Of a stretch of DNA of 58,303 bases, positions 25,499-34,485 are shown piece after piece (the stretch's first letter is position 1; each line of letters opens with the position of its first letter). Below the pieces are notes generated by a model. That model made no database searches. It was not told the DNA's origin and was given only the letters and a program-made list of their open reading frames with translations. Both the position numbers and the translations under genes were made by a program. The stretch is taken from IMG/VR virus record IMGVR_UViG_3300024346_000071, positions 1 to 58,303 of that record; one strand, 5' to 3'. The stretch comes from a virus.

Positions 25499-26452
25499 TT
25501 AGTTTCTATTTATTTTTTTTGTAATATCTCTTGTATATTTGTTGTCGTGGAAAAAACTATCAAATAACGATTCGTTTTTTATATATCCATCCGTACACAT
25601 TAAATCAAACATATAATCAGCGTTTGCTTTAGATACGATTTCAGTTGAATTAAACATATCTAATATAAATTTTTTAATTCCATTTATTATTTCATTTTTT
25701 TTATCAAAATGAGTTTGATTCTCACCCGATTCTTCATTTGTGAATTCACCATTTATAATATCAATATAAGTGCCAACTTTATCAGTTAATACTGATTCTA
25801 AAAATATTATATTATCTTTTAATTTATGGGTTTCAAAATCATAAAAACCCTTTACATCATCTAATAGGGGATTTCCTTTATAAGTAATGTATCTACCTTT
25901 AAATTTTAATCCATATGTTTTTTCTATATTATATTGAGTAGTTCCTTGATAACCACTATCAACCATCAATAGGTTTTTAGAATTTCCTATAACCTCTAAT
26001 ATATATTTTTTATACTCATCTCGTGTTACTTTAGATTTTTCTATTATTTCTGTTAAATACAAATCTAAATTTGGTAAATTTTCATTACTATCTACCATTG
26101 TATCATTTTCAATAGGTGGAGTTATACCAAATCTATCTTTTAACAAATTAGATAATTTTCCATTATATCTATGTAAATCAAATGTTCTAAATACATCGGC
26201 CGTATTAAAAATTGAAACTATTGTTGATAATGTGCGAGATGTTTTAAAATATACTGATGGTGGTAGGTTATATTTCTCTCTAAATAATTCGTAGATTTCT
26301 TGTAAAAATAATCCTTCTCTTGAATTAAAAAGGATTTTATCGCAATCTCCAATCTCAGTTTTTAACCAATCAAAGTAATTGAATAATAATGGGCCAAAAT
26401 AATTATAGCCTAATTCTTTTAATGATTTTGTATGATTGTCTATTTGTGTCAT
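25499..26452 (-). CDS. HAD-superfamily protein of the glycan-locus (COG5610-like) type
   Basis: A 317-residue protein. LGYNYFGPLLFNYFDWLKTE then ILFNSREGLFLQEIYELF (about residues 14-58) resembles the predicted HAD hydrolases found with glycosyltransferases in polysaccharide loci (G-P-L-L...W...R-(D/E)-G...L...Y), and VDSGYQGTTQYN fits a second motif. Its start overlaps the stop of the second HAD gene (TAATG). A role in processing sugar phosphates or surface glycans is inferred only from family context. Confidence 0.55.
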   Translation of the reverse strand: MTQIDNHTKSLKELGYNYFGPLLFNYFDWLKTEIGDCDKILFNSREGLFLQEIYELFREKYNLPPSVYFKTSRTLSTIVSIFNTADVFRTFDLHRYNGKLSNLLKDRFGITPPIENDTMVDSNENLPNLDLYLTEIIEKSKVTRDEYKKYILEVIGNSKNLLMVDSGYQGTTQYNIEKTYGLKFKGRYITYKGNPLLDDVKGFYDFETHKLKDNIIFLESVLTDKVGTYIDIINGEFTNEESGENQTHFDKKNEIINGIKKFILDMFNSTEIVSKANADYMFDLMCTDGYIKNESLFDSFFHDNKYTRDITKKINRN

Positions 26453-26889
26453 TATATTACAAAAACTTTAAAAGAGGTTATTCCTAAATCAACCCATACA
26501 TCTATCACTCGTTGGTCATCATCGTATGCACAAAATACATTTTCTTTTATTTCGGTTTCATATATTTTTTTCTTAAAGATGGGTGCTTTTAAAAAGTTAT
26601 CTTCCCAACTTCTCATATACAAATTATCGTATGGTATGTTATATTTTTGTAACCACTCTTTTGTAACCTTTCTTGTTGATTCCGGTCTGCCTGTTAATAT
26701 AATAACTTCAAACCCATTTTCTTTATAATTCTTGGCCAATTCAATCATTGGTAAATTTGGTTTGTCCTGTATAAGATTTTCAGGCGAATGTACAACATCC
26801 CAATCCAATTTTCCGTTTTCTTTCTTTGCTAATTTAAATCTATCATTAGCTATTGATAATGTGTTATCTATATCAATTATTATTTTCAT
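26452..26889 (-). CDS. HAD phosphatase, polynucleotide 3'-phosphatase-domain type
   Basis: A 145-residue HAD phosphatase: catalytic IDIDNTL (Asp6-x-Asp8 region), ILTGRPE as motif II, and YDDDQRVID as the acidic motif. The size and order match the free-standing C-terminal phosphatase domain of T4 polynucleotide kinase. A separate 5'-kinase-like gene lies at 53059-53472, so the phage may carry a split Pnkp. Other nucleotide or sugar-phosphate substrates cannot be excluded. The ATG overlaps the stop of the radical SAM gene. Confidence 0.75.
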   Translation of the reverse strand: MKIIIDIDNTLSIANDRFKLAKKENGKLDWDVVHSPENLIQDKPNLPMIELAKNYKENGFEVIILTGRPESTRKVTKEWLQKYNIPYDNLYMRSWEDNFLKAPIFKKKIYETEIKENVFCAYDDDQRVIDVWVDLGITSFKVFVI

Positions 26890-28085
26890 AATTCTCTTAT
26901 ACCTTGTTTTTCATAACTTACTGGCACTTTAATTCCTGTGTTACATCCATTACAATTATCACAAAATGTAATATATCCTAAATCAGTATAACCCAAATCA
27001 AATTTAATTAAATCTTCATTTGATATATTATTTAAACTAACATAATCATTATCACTTAAAGGAAATAGGTTTGTTCTAACTGCTGAAGTATTAAGATGAC
27101 AATAATAAAACTTACCATCATTCAATCCTCTAAATGGTGCTGTGCAACTATCAAAGTGTTTAATTAACTTATCTATTTCTAAATTCTTTTTAACTCTTAA
27201 ATCTCCAAAATCATACCACTCTATTTCATTTCTAACATAATGTTTAATCTCATAGTTTTTATATTCCTCAATAGTACGCATAACTTTATTTTTAAGTTTA
27301 GGTAATTTATCCGAATAATCACTTATACTTAAAATAACATCACTATCTTTTAATAATTGAAGAATACTTTCTTTTGGAGTAACTGTACCATTAGTAGTGA
27401 TTATAAGTTTATCTAATTTATCTATATGGTTTAATAAAATATGTTGGATTATATTTTCAATATCTGGGTGTAGGAAGGGTTCTCCACCAACTAAATGAAA
27501 CACACTTACAAAGTCTACAACTTTAAAATATGAATCTATATCGGTTATAATAGTTGATAAATTTCTATGATTTGGGTTATCGTAATGTGGTATAAACATA
27601 TTACAATGTGAACACGCTAAATTACACCTTTCAGTTACTAATACATCCGTTTGAAATATATGAACTAAATTCTTATACATCAACGGCCAGATTCCTGCTA
27701 TGTGTTTATATGTGGTGTGGGTTACATTACGTTCATCCAAATACTTTATATAACGTTGTCTATATTCATCCGTTGTAATAATAACTTTCTCATTACCATT
27801 AAACTCATCTATATGAATTAATTTTATATTCTTTCTATCACTCTTATATTGCTTGGATTCACGATAATAAGAACTAATTTCATTCAAATTATTTATAATC
27901 GTACTACTTTTTACATCGTGGTCAACAATATATTTTATTTTTAATCTACCACTTCCAAGCAAAAAATCCATACTCCTAATAAATTGGACACATTCTTTAC
28001 TTGCACCAAATAAAACATATTCAGTTTCAATATCCCAATTAGATATAAATTGTTTAAAATTATGTAATTCTGAATTATAAATCAT
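26886..28085 (-). CDS. Radical SAM protein with Rossmann-like N-terminal domain
   Basis: A 399-residue protein. An N-terminal nucleotide-binding-like domain (YVLFGASKECVQFIRSM) precedes a radical SAM core with CNLACSHC (Cys154, 158, 161) binding the 4Fe-4S cluster, then VFHLVGGEPFLHPDI. The C-terminal TFCDNCNGC resembles a SPASM/auxiliary cluster site. Family members modify peptides or sugars. ATGA overlap with the HAD gene and a 7-nt gap to peptide deformylase place it in one operon with both HAD genes. Confidence 0.85.
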   Translation of the reverse strand: MIYNSELHNFKQFISNWDIETEYVLFGASKECVQFIRSMDFLLGSGRLKIKYIVDHDVKSSTIINNLNEISSYYRESKQYKSDRKNIKLIHIDEFNGNEKVIITTDEYRQRYIKYLDERNVTHTTYKHIAGIWPLMYKNLVHIFQTDVLVTERCNLACSHCNMFIPHYDNPNHRNLSTIITDIDSYFKVVDFVSVFHLVGGEPFLHPDIENIIQHILLNHIDKLDKLIITTNGTVTPKESILQLLKDSDVILSISDYSDKLPKLKNKVMRTIEEYKNYEIKHYVRNEIEWYDFGDLRVKKNLEIDKLIKHFDSCTAPFRGLNDGKFYYCHLNTSAVRTNLFPLSDNDYVSLNNISNEDLIKFDLGYTDLGYITFCDNCNGCNTGIKVPVSYEKQGIREL

Positions 28086-28092
28086 AATTTAC

Positions 28093-28710
28093 TTATAGGA
28101 TTTTTCCTCCTTGTTCAATTAAACTTTGTGCTTTTTTATATTTCACAAATTCAGTAGTACCATCTTTTAATTGAACCATTACCATCTCATTTCTACCATA
28201 GGTTTTTGGTGCAATATAAGTTGTTGAATATCTACGATTTGGATTTGTAATTAGAATTCCATTTAAGTGGTCGATTTCATGTTGTGCAACAACACATTCC
28301 ATCAATCCTAAATCATTAAAAAACTCTTCAGAATCTTTCCAATCACCCAACTCATTATCAGGTGAAAATACAACCGTCCCTAAGTTATCACATTCGACCG
28401 TAATCTTCTTTGCACGGATAGTTTTAACTGGACTCTTCATTGTTTTATCAATTGATAAACATTGTTCTACATATGCAACTGAATCGTGTGAGTATTCTAC
28501 AATCTTTGGATTGATTAATACTAATGGGTCTTTTACATTAATTATACATGCTCTAACATCTAATCCTAATTGATTAGCAGATAAACCAATACCACCGAAT
28601 TTAACTAATCCACTTGCTAATATTGTAGAAATAGATTCTATATCAGCAGGTGTGAATTTTGTTTCACTAATTGTTTTTGATAATTTTAATTTGTCTTTTA
28701 CTATGTTCAT
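28093..28710 (-). CDS. def: Peptide deformylase
   Basis: A 205-residue enzyme that removes the N-terminal formyl group from new proteins. All three motifs are present: GGIGLSANQ (39-47), EQCLS with metal-binding Cys84, and QHEIDHLNG with His144, Glu145 and His148. Phage deformylases are documented in marine T4-like phages. Here it is about 30-40 residues longer than the minimal phage forms, with an extended C-terminus. It belongs to the operon headed by the promoter at 28958-28989. Confidence 0.95.
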   Translation of the reverse strand: MNIVKDKLKLSKTISETKFTPADIESISTILASGLVKFGGIGLSANQLGLDVRACIINVKDPLVLINPKIVEYSHDSVAYVEQCLSIDKTMKSPVKTIRAKKITVECDNLGTVVFSPDNELGDWKDSEEFFNDLGLMECVVAQHEIDHLNGILITNPNRRYSTTYIAPKTYGRNEMVMVQLKDGTTEFVKYKKAQSLIEQGGKIL

Positions 28711-28715
28711 TTTAA

Positions 28716-28931
28716 TTATTTTCTTAATGGGTGATATGGATTTATATAATTTGGTTTAAAATATTCATCAGTATATTCTAACTCCTCTGGAAATATGGAT
28801 AATTGTTTACCATATTCATTTTTAGGTTCTACTAATTTGTTTGCTATCTTTCTAACCTTCTCACCCAATTCATAATTGTTTGGTGTTTCGTTTATTAAAG
28901 AAAGTGGAATTTCAATTATTAATTTATTCAT
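28716..28931 (-). CDS. Small hypothetical protein
   Basis: A 71-residue protein (NKLIIEIPLSLINETPNNYE) with no known domain. It is the first gene after the host-type promoter at 28958-28989 and lies 5 nt before the deformylase gene. Confidence 0.6.
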   Translation of the reverse strand: MNKLIIEIPLSLINETPNNYELGEKVRKIANKLVEPKNEYGKQLSIFPEELEYTDEYFKPNYINPYHPLRK

Positions 28932-28957
28932 ACTATTTATTTTAAAATATTATCTTA

Positions 28958-28989
28958 CAAAGATACAACATTTTTTTGATAAAACCAAA
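28958..28989 (-). promoter_or_regulatory. Host-type (Bacteroidetes sigma-A-like) promoter
   Basis: TTTGG (28985-28989), 19-nt spacer, TATCTTTG (28958-28965) on the minus strand, a perfect TAnnTTTG box. It would drive the 71-residue gene, the deformylase and the following radical SAM/HAD genes. Confidence 0.85.
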
Positions 28990-28998
28990 TGTTTTTCA

Positions 28999-29244
28999 TT
29001 ATTTGAATTTAGATAATGTTTTTTCATTACTTTTTGTTTTTGCTTTCTTTGCCTCTTTGGTTTGAGTTTCTATTAATTTCATTCGTTGTGTCCAAGCAGG
29101 TTTGTATTTAAATTCAACTGATATCGGCCCATTAGCAAATTTAGTTTTATCATATTTCCAAATAGAAATACAGTCATCATCTTCATAGATGTGTTCAAAT
29201 TTTAATGGTTTATCTTTTACGGATGGTTCTGGTTTCTTTGCCAT
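28999..29244 (-). CDS. Small lysine-rich hypothetical protein
   Basis: An 81-residue basic protein with FEHIYEDDDCISIWKYD in the middle and a Lys/Thr/Ala-rich tail. No domain recognised. It is the last gene of the thymidylate synthase group, ending 10 nt before the next promoter's -33 box. Confidence 0.6.
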   Translation of the reverse strand: MAKKPEPSVKDKPLKFEHIYEDDDCISIWKYDKTKFANGPISVEFKYKPAWTQRMKLIETQTKEAKKAKTKSNEKTLSKFK

Positions 29245-29253
29245 ATAGTAAAT

Positions 29254-29586
29254 TTAAAATATAAAAAATTTATTTATCAATCCCAATAGTATATACGATA
29301 GTTTATAACCAACAAACGCACCTATTGCTGATGGGAATGGAAATATTATTAATTTTCCAAAATCAGTTACATATTTAGGTCTATTTACAATTCTACCCAT
29401 AAAGGTATAATACGTTATGTACCCTATTAGTACTGCAATATCTGCTCGAGTTGCAATGAATACAACTAACATTGCACCTAAAAATCCAAAAATGAAATTA
29501 TCTCTTACACCTTCCCATATTTCTTGTGTGGTGCAATCTTTCCATTCTTTAATTATCTTATCTATTTTAGCCCTTTGTTTCCCCAT
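29254..29586 (-). CDS. Small integral membrane protein
   Basis: A 110-residue protein with a charged N-terminus followed by two or three membrane helices (FIFGFLGAMLVVFIATRADI; IFPFPSAIGAFVGYKLSYIL). No family recognised. It starts 5 nt after the thymidylate synthase stop. An inner-membrane location is inferred. Confidence 0.6.
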   Translation of the reverse strand: MGKQRAKIDKIIKEWKDCTTQEIWEGVRDNFIFGFLGAMLVVFIATRADIAVLIGYITYYTFMGRIVNRPKYVTDFGKLIIFPFPSAIGAFVGYKLSYILLGLINKFFIF

Positions 29587-29591
29587 ACTAT

Positions 29592-30806
29592 CTAATTACT
29601 TAGGGGTGCTTTAATTTTTGGATGAAATTCATATCCTATTAATTCGAAACAATCCGGTCTATAACTTTTAAGTTTTTCATCTAAAGTTTTTTCACCCAAT
29701 CTTTCTTTAACCAACTGATGTTGATACCAATTCCTTTCCGTTATTTGAATTTTTGGTAAATTATATGGGGTTCTACTAATTTGTTCTTTTGCTTGTTTGA
29801 TGTGGTTTTTATACAAATGAACATCTCCTAAATTACCAATCAGTTCGTCTGGCACCATATTAACTTCCTTTGCAATAATCTCCAACAACAATCCATAAGA
29901 AGCAATATTAAACGGTAATCCTAAAAATATATCCACACTTCTTTGATTCCACATTAAAGATATAGACCTCTTTGGGGTTGGTGTATAATATGAATTATCA
30001 AAATCAGGTAGTTTATTCGGGTCAAAGAATCTTTCCATACCTGTTTCGTAATTATTATTGAACCAAATATTATATCGTCTCTCATCACTTAGCTCTTGTG
30101 TATAAAGTTGAAACCCATAATGACAAGGAGGTAATACCATTTTGTCTAATTCACCAACATTCCAAGCACTTACCATTAATCGTCTACTATCAGGATTTGT
30201 TTTTAGTTCTTCAATCAGATTTTGAATTTGGTCTATTGATTTTGATTCTTCTTCATAGTGATTCTTTCCATCATACCATTCATTCTTTTGGTATTTCCAA
30301 CTTCTCCATTGTTTACCATAGATAGGTCCTAACTCACCCCATACATTTGCCCAAACTTTATCCGTTTTAATTAAATTGATGAATTCTTCTTTTGTGTGTG
30401 GTCTATAACCATATTGAAATGATGGATTTGTGAAATGTTCATAATCACTATCGTGTTCTACTAAACAATTATCTAAATGTCCTTCTATTCTATCAAAACC
30501 ATTATTCACACCCATAATAGTATATTCAAGATATCTCTTATAAGCATCACCATCCCAAATATGACAATCATAATCCAATAGAAATTTGATATTAGTATCA
30601 CCTCTTAAAAACCATAAGAGTTCTGTTACAATAGAATTCCAATGCATTTTCTTAGTAGTAAGTAAAGGAAATCCTTCACTCATATTATGACGTATTTGAT
30701 GACCAAATTCTGATATAGTACCAGTTCCGGTTCTATCTTTTTTCTCTACACCAAACGCAATGATATCACTAAGTAATTGTTGATACTTTTTATCTAATCT
30801 ATTCAT
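29592..30806 (-). CDS. thyA: Thymidylate synthase
   Basis: A 404-residue ThyA, converting dUMP to dTMP with methylene-tetrahydrofolate. It carries RTGTGTISEFGHQIRHNMSE, LLWFLRGDTNI, the active-site Cys in LPPCHYGFQLY, and RSVDIFLGLPFNIASYGLL. It is much longer than the E. coli enzyme (264). About 40 extra residues sit between the active-site Cys and the RSVD motif (YETGMERFFDP...YYTPTPKRS), and another insertion follows the RGDTNI region. The one-base TAATG overlap couples it to the upstream DUF2693-like gene. Confidence 0.95.
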   Translation of the reverse strand: MNRLDKKYQQLLSDIIAFGVEKKDRTGTGTISEFGHQIRHNMSEGFPLLTTKKMHWNSIVTELLWFLRGDTNIKFLLDYDCHIWDGDAYKRYLEYTIMGVNNGFDRIEGHLDNCLVEHDSDYEHFTNPSFQYGYRPHTKEEFINLIKTDKVWANVWGELGPIYGKQWRSWKYQKNEWYDGKNHYEEESKSIDQIQNLIEELKTNPDSRRLMVSAWNVGELDKMVLPPCHYGFQLYTQELSDERRYNIWFNNNYETGMERFFDPNKLPDFDNSYYTPTPKRSISLMWNQRSVDIFLGLPFNIASYGLLLEIIAKEVNMVPDELIGNLGDVHLYKNHIKQAKEQISRTPYNLPKIQITERNWYQHQLVKERLGEKTLDEKLKSYRPDCFELIGYEFHPKIKAPLSN

Positions 30807-31078
30807 TAAACAATTGCTTTTACTTTTGTAAAATTAAAACTTCTCCAACCTGTTTTTTCTACATCAAATACGGTAATCAAGTCTGATTCAACTACATTTC
30901 CACTTTCATCTAATCTAACAACTTTATCAGTTTTGGGATGAAACTCTTGTGGGATTTTACTAATTAGTTTTGTACATAACATTGTTCTATCAGTACCATC
31001 TGCTTTTGTAAATGTTACTGATACGACTTCAGTTTGTAATTTCTCTACTAATTCTTGTTTTGTGATAATTAATTCCAT
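30806..31078 (-). CDS. SH3-barrel-like protein (DUF2693 type)
   Basis: A 90-residue protein with VSVTFTKADGTDRTMLCTKL and GWRSFNFTKVKAI, the pattern of the DUF2693 SH3-like barrel proteins found in Bacteroidetes phages and plasmids. The function is unknown. Its stop overlaps the thyA start. Confidence 0.65.
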   Translation of the reverse strand: MELIITKQELVEKLQTEVVSVTFTKADGTDRTMLCTKLISKIPQEFHPKTDKVVRLDESGNVVESDLITVFDVEKTGWRSFNFTKVKAIV

Positions 31079-31104
31079 TTTTCGTTTATTTTATTTATTT
31101 TGTT

Positions 31105-31335
31105 TTATTCATTTACTTTAATTTTAACTTTACCTGATGTAACTAATTCTATTACCTTCATACATTCATTCCAATTTTTACAACCACTCAAATCTATTTG
31201 AATTATATTTTGTTTTTCAAGATTCCATTTTTTTTCCAACATATCATAATAACGTTGGGTCTTGTTTCCATTGTATAGGAAATACACTAAATGGATATCA
31301 ATCCATAATTCGATTTTTTTCAGTAACTTTTTCAT
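31105..31335 (-). CDS. Small hypothetical protein
   Basis: A 76-residue basic protein (KKLLKKIELWIDIHLVYFLY) with a possibly amphipathic or membrane-facing N-terminal helix. It is located between a membrane-anchored protein and the DUF2693-like gene. No domain recognised. Confidence 0.55.
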   Translation of the reverse strand: MKKLLKKIELWIDIHLVYFLYNGNKTQRYYDMLEKKWNLEKQNIIQIDLSGCKNWNECMKVIELVTSGKVKIKVNE

Positions 31336-31344
31336 TTGTTTTAT

Positions 31345-31704
31345 TTATTTTGTTTTTAAATTGTTTCTTTCTCTAAATTCTCTTTCAGTATTTCTATCAT
31401 AGCGTTCTTTAAATTGTGAAATTCTAACAAACTCTTCATATGCTTCTCTATGATAATGTTTGATATGTTCGATTCCTAATTCATATCTGAATATAGTTTC
31501 TTCGTATCTTAATTCTTTATAATCGAACCCATCTCCTTGAACTTTTATTTCAAGTTGTAATGAATCAATTGTACGTTGTAATGAATCTACGTTATTATAA
31601 CTAATTGTAGTAATTTGCTTTTCCGAAGAATTTCTACTCAATCCAAATGCAATTATTATAATTGTTATTACTAATATTATAGCTAATATATTTGTAGTTC
31701 TCAT
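31345..31704 (-). CDS. Membrane-anchored coiled-coil protein
   Basis: A 119-residue protein with one N-terminal membrane helix (NILAIILVITIIIIAFGL), then a long charged helical region. The shape (N-in anchor plus periplasmic coil) is that of an inner-membrane spanin, and the neighbouring 94-residue gene encodes an exported protein. No lysis genes lie nearby, so this remains only a possibility. Confidence 0.6.
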   Translation of the reverse strand: MRTTNILAIILVITIIIIAFGLSRNSSEKQITTISYNNVDSLQRTIDSLQLEIKVQGDGFDYKELRYEETIFRYELGIEHIKHYHREAYEEFVRISQFKERYDRNTEREFRERNNLKTK

Positions 31705-31705
31705 A

Positions 31706-31990
31706 TTAATTAACTTTTATATATTCTGAACGTCTATACTCTTTTTTCATTTCGTAATCCGATTTCCAATTTTCAATAATTTGTTCTGCTGCTTCCTTAC
31801 GTGGAAATGGATAATCGCCTGATACCCATACTTTAAATGGTAGTGTACCCATACTTGTTCTGAACCAAACTTTTTGTTGTGGTTGGTACATTCGGGTTCC
31901 GTTGATAACAAAAGTTTCGATTCGATACTTTGGTTTTGCTTCTAACGTTATTACTCCCAATAACATTAGTACTATTAATAGTTTTTTCAT
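31706..31990 (-). CDS. Exported small protein
   Basis: A 94-residue protein with a clear signal peptide (KKLLIVLMLLGVITLEAKPK, cleavage likely after the Ala) and no lipobox Cys. The mature part, about 75 residues, is rich in Trp and Tyr (RMYQPQQKVWFRTSMG). Periplasmic in a diderm host. It starts only 8 nt after the promoter -7 box, so its mRNA is nearly leaderless. Confidence 0.65.
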   Translation of the reverse strand: MKKLLIVLMLLGVITLEAKPKYRIETFVINGTRMYQPQQKVWFRTSMGTLPFKVWVSGDYPFPRKEAAEQIIENWKSDYEMKKEYRRSEYIKVN

Positions 31991-31998
31991 ATTAAAAG

Positions 31999-32030
31999 CT
32001 AAGATACGAAAAAAATCTTAGAATACCAAA
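31999..32030 (-). promoter_or_regulatory. Host-type (Bacteroidetes sigma-A-like) promoter
   Basis: TTTGG (32026-32030), 19-nt spacer, TATCTTAG (31999-32006) on the minus strand. The -33 box adjoins the helicase stop codon. It drives the exported protein, the membrane protein and thyA. Confidence 0.75.
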
Positions 32031-33416
32031 TTATTTCCTAAGATTTTCTAAACGAAGAATTTCATCTTTAATTTTTTGATTATATGGATTCCATTTTATG
32101 TTATCCAATAACCATTTACGATAGTAGGGTGGAATGGATGCTACTGGTTTGTTTGCATACTTACCAAACGTCATATAAATCTTTTGTATCTCCCCCTCTT
32201 CGTTTCGTTGTTCTGATAAATTGATACCACCCTCTAAATGGATTCCAATTTCATGCATTGGGATACCTGTAAGTTTCTTTTTATTTTCACCATACAATTC
32301 CCATATACCATCCTCATCTTCTTTATAGTAAAGAGATTCTACTTTACCGAACTTATCAACTGCTCCAACAAAATCCACAACTAAACAATTTTGTTTATTA
32401 TCGTGAATACGAGTTCCTCTACCCACAAACTGATACCACCACGAAATTGATGCAGTAGGTCGACCTGTGATTAAACAATCTAATTCTGGATAATCAAATC
32501 CAACTGTCAATACATTCACCTGAACAATTACTCTAATTTTTTGATTACGAAATTCTTCGATGATTCGGTTACGTTCTCCGGTTGGGGTTTCTCCATGTAC
32601 TACTGCTGCAGATGGAATCTTTCCTGCTAATTGCGTTGCCTGTTCAATTGTTGGTACTGCAATTAATATTGATTTTCTATCTTGTAGTTCTCTAACTTTC
32701 TTTACAATTTTATCTTGTAGGTTTTGATTCTCATATGCACGTGCAATAGAATCGTTTGTATATTCAGCACCAGATGAATTATATACTAATGCTCCGGTAT
32801 TAAAATCATAAGATTGATATTCTAATGGAGCCCAAAATCCCATCTTCACAATTTCTTCAATTTGGGAAACGTGAATAATATGTTTAAAAAATGTTCCATG
32901 TTTAGAACGATTGGTTAACATTACTAATTTAGAATATGGGCCAGTCTCACTCATATTAGTTTGTAGTTTAAGTGGAGTTGCAGTTAAACCCAATACATGA
33001 CTTGCCTTCATACCATCTATAAACTTTCTTAGTTGTCCGTTCTTATCTCTTGGATATCTATCACACTCATCTATGATAACTTTAGTAATTCCTAATTCTC
33101 TGAACTTCCAAGCAATGTTTATAATAGAACCAATTGTTGCATAGGTAATATCACCAATCTCCTTCTCACCCATTGATGCAGAATAGATTGATGCCTTACC
33201 ACCTAAGTTAATAAGTTTATTGTAATTTTGTTCTAATAATTCTTTTGAAGGTTGGATTACCAATACCTTTTCATTAATACCCTTTGCGATATAGGCAATA
33301 ACAATTGACTTACCGAATGCAGTAGGTGCAACGATAATCGATGGTGCCATTTTTGGTGTGTTAAAAAATTCAATACCAATAGCAACCGGTTCTAATTGAT
33401 AATCTCTTAATTTCAT
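32031..33416 (-). CDS. uvsW: UvsW-like SF2 DNA/RNA helicase
   Basis: A 461-residue superfamily-2 helicase. It has APTAFGKS (Walker A, 30-37), IIDECDR (DEAH-type motif II), LGLTATPLK (motif III), and GRPTASISWWYQFVGRGTR (motifs V-VI) in the second RecA domain. T4 UvsW remodels stalled forks and removes R-loops, switching off origin replication late in infection. The length (T4: 503) and motif set support this identification. The last ~70 residues form a small basic tail. Confidence 0.87.
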   Translation of the reverse strand: MKLRDYQLEPVAIGIEFFNTPKMAPSIIVAPTAFGKSIVIAYIAKGINEKVLVIQPSKELLEQNYNKLINLGGKASIYSASMGEKEIGDITYATIGSIINIAWKFRELGITKVIIDECDRYPRDKNGQLRKFIDGMKASHVLGLTATPLKLQTNMSETGPYSKLVMLTNRSKHGTFFKHIIHVSQIEEIVKMGFWAPLEYQSYDFNTGALVYNSSGAEYTNDSIARAYENQNLQDKIVKKVRELQDRKSILIAVPTIEQATQLAGKIPSAAVVHGETPTGERNRIIEEFRNQKIRVIVQVNVLTVGFDYPELDCLITGRPTASISWWYQFVGRGTRIHDNKQNCLVVDFVGAVDKFGKVESLYYKEDEDGIWELYGENKKKLTGIPMHEIGIHLEGGINLSEQRNEEGEIQKIYMTFGKYANKPVASIPPYYRKWLLDNIKWNPYNQKIKDEILRLENLRK

Positions 33417-33536
33417 TTAAAAAAATAATTCAACTAAAATTATACCCAATAGTGTAACGATTCCTCCGACTATCGCTATTGATGTGAAATTTTCTGAATC
33501 TTCAACTTGTTGTTTTGTTTTTCCTTGATTTTCCAT
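33417..33536 (-). CDS. 39-residue single-span membrane peptide
   Basis: A short ORF that exactly fills the gap between the UV endonuclease and the helicase (its stop abuts the helicase ATG). A charged N-terminus (MENQGKTKQQVEDSENF) is followed by one membrane helix (TSIAIVGGIVTLLGIILVEL). The tight fit and the clear membrane segment support it. The function is unknown. Confidence 0.6.
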   Translation of the reverse strand: MENQGKTKQQVEDSENFTSIAIVGGIVTLLGIILVELFF

Positions 33537-33537
33537 A

Positions 33538-34431
33538 TTATTTTATAAAAGGTAATATTGCTAATTCTTTTGCTTTGGCCTCCACCATAATATCTACATT
33601 GTTACCATATGTGTTAGGTAATGAATTGATATAAAGGGAATGGGCTTGTGGTTTTTCTTTTGGGTTATTTTCGTGTAATGCTTTTGATTCTGAGTAATGT
33701 ACTATCGGTGTAATATCCTTTGGCCAAGTTGTAATTGCTAACTCTAACGCTTGTTGTTCTGATAAATCACCTGTACAAAATTGATGGTGATGGTAATCAA
33801 ATACAATAGGTATGCCAATAGCATTGTGGACATACATAAGGTCTTTAACTGAATACATAGATGCCTTATCATCATTCTCTATTGTTAACCGCTTACGAAC
33901 CGATGGGGAGAGTCTTTTGAAGTTAGTGATAAATCTATCTAATGCGGATTTTTTATCTCCGTAAACACCATTACAATGGATATTAATCTTATTGTAAGGA
34001 GTTTTAGATAATCCCATCATATCGAATATCTTACCATGCAATTCTAAATCAGCAAGTGTTTTTAATACAACTGATTCGTTGGGTGAAACTAATACATTGA
34101 ATGGGCCAGGGTGGCATGTAATACGAATATTCCAAAACTTAGCAAAATCACCAGCCTTTTTAAGTTCCCGTTTGATTTCCTTATAATCTTTGAGTTGTGT
34201 AATATTGATGTGGTCACCCCACGGGATAAGAGCAGATGATAAACGAAATAATTTAATTCCGTTCATTCTATTCCATTCTAAAATCTTAATAATATCTTTG
34301 GAGTTAAGTAGGGCTAGTTCGGAAACATAATCCATACCTTTGGCTTGGAATGTCCGGTTAACCATACTTCGGTTAGTGGTTACTTTCTTACCCATACTCA
34401 TATTAATACAAGCATATCCTAAATTCATCAT
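33538..34431 (-). CDS. uvsE: UV DNA damage endonuclease (UvdE/UVSE)
   Basis: A 297-residue TIM-barrel endonuclease that nicks 5' of cyclobutane dimers and other lesions. Metal-binding residues occur in FRLSSALIPWGDH, ITCHPGPFNVL, INIHCNGVYGDK, LTIENDDK, IVFDYHHHQF and IVHYSESK, the full set of the family. The length matches bacterial UvdE. An ATGATG start gives two possible first codons. It is the first gene behind the promoter at 34454-34485, in one operon with the helicase. Confidence 0.93.
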   Translation of the reverse strand: MMNLGYACINMSMGKKVTTNRSMVNRTFQAKGMDYVSELALLNSKDIIKILEWNRMNGIKLFRLSSALIPWGDHINITQLKDYKEIKRELKKAGDFAKFWNIRITCHPGPFNVLVSPNESVVLKTLADLELHGKIFDMMGLSKTPYNKINIHCNGVYGDKKSALDRFITNFKRLSPSVRKRLTIENDDKASMYSVKDLMYVHNAIGIPIVFDYHHHQFCTGDLSEQQALELAITTWPKDITPIVHYSESKALHENNPKEKPQAHSLYINSLPNTYGNNVDIMVEAKAKELAILPFIK

Positions 34432-34453
34432 TCTAATACAATTTGTTGTTATA

Positions 34454-34485
34454 CAAATATACGAAATATATCTGATAATACCAAA
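34454..34485 (-). promoter_or_regulatory. Host-type (Bacteroidetes sigma-A-like) promoter
   Basis: TTTGG (34481-34485), 19-nt spacer, TATATTTG (34454-34461) on the minus strand, 22 nt before the UV endonuclease start. Drives uvsE, the 39-residue peptide and the helicase. Confidence 0.85.

Noticed and set aside
31345-31990. A spanin pair
   Set aside because: The topology of the 119-residue protein fits an inner spanin, but the neighbour has no lipobox Cys and no holin or endolysin lies beside them.
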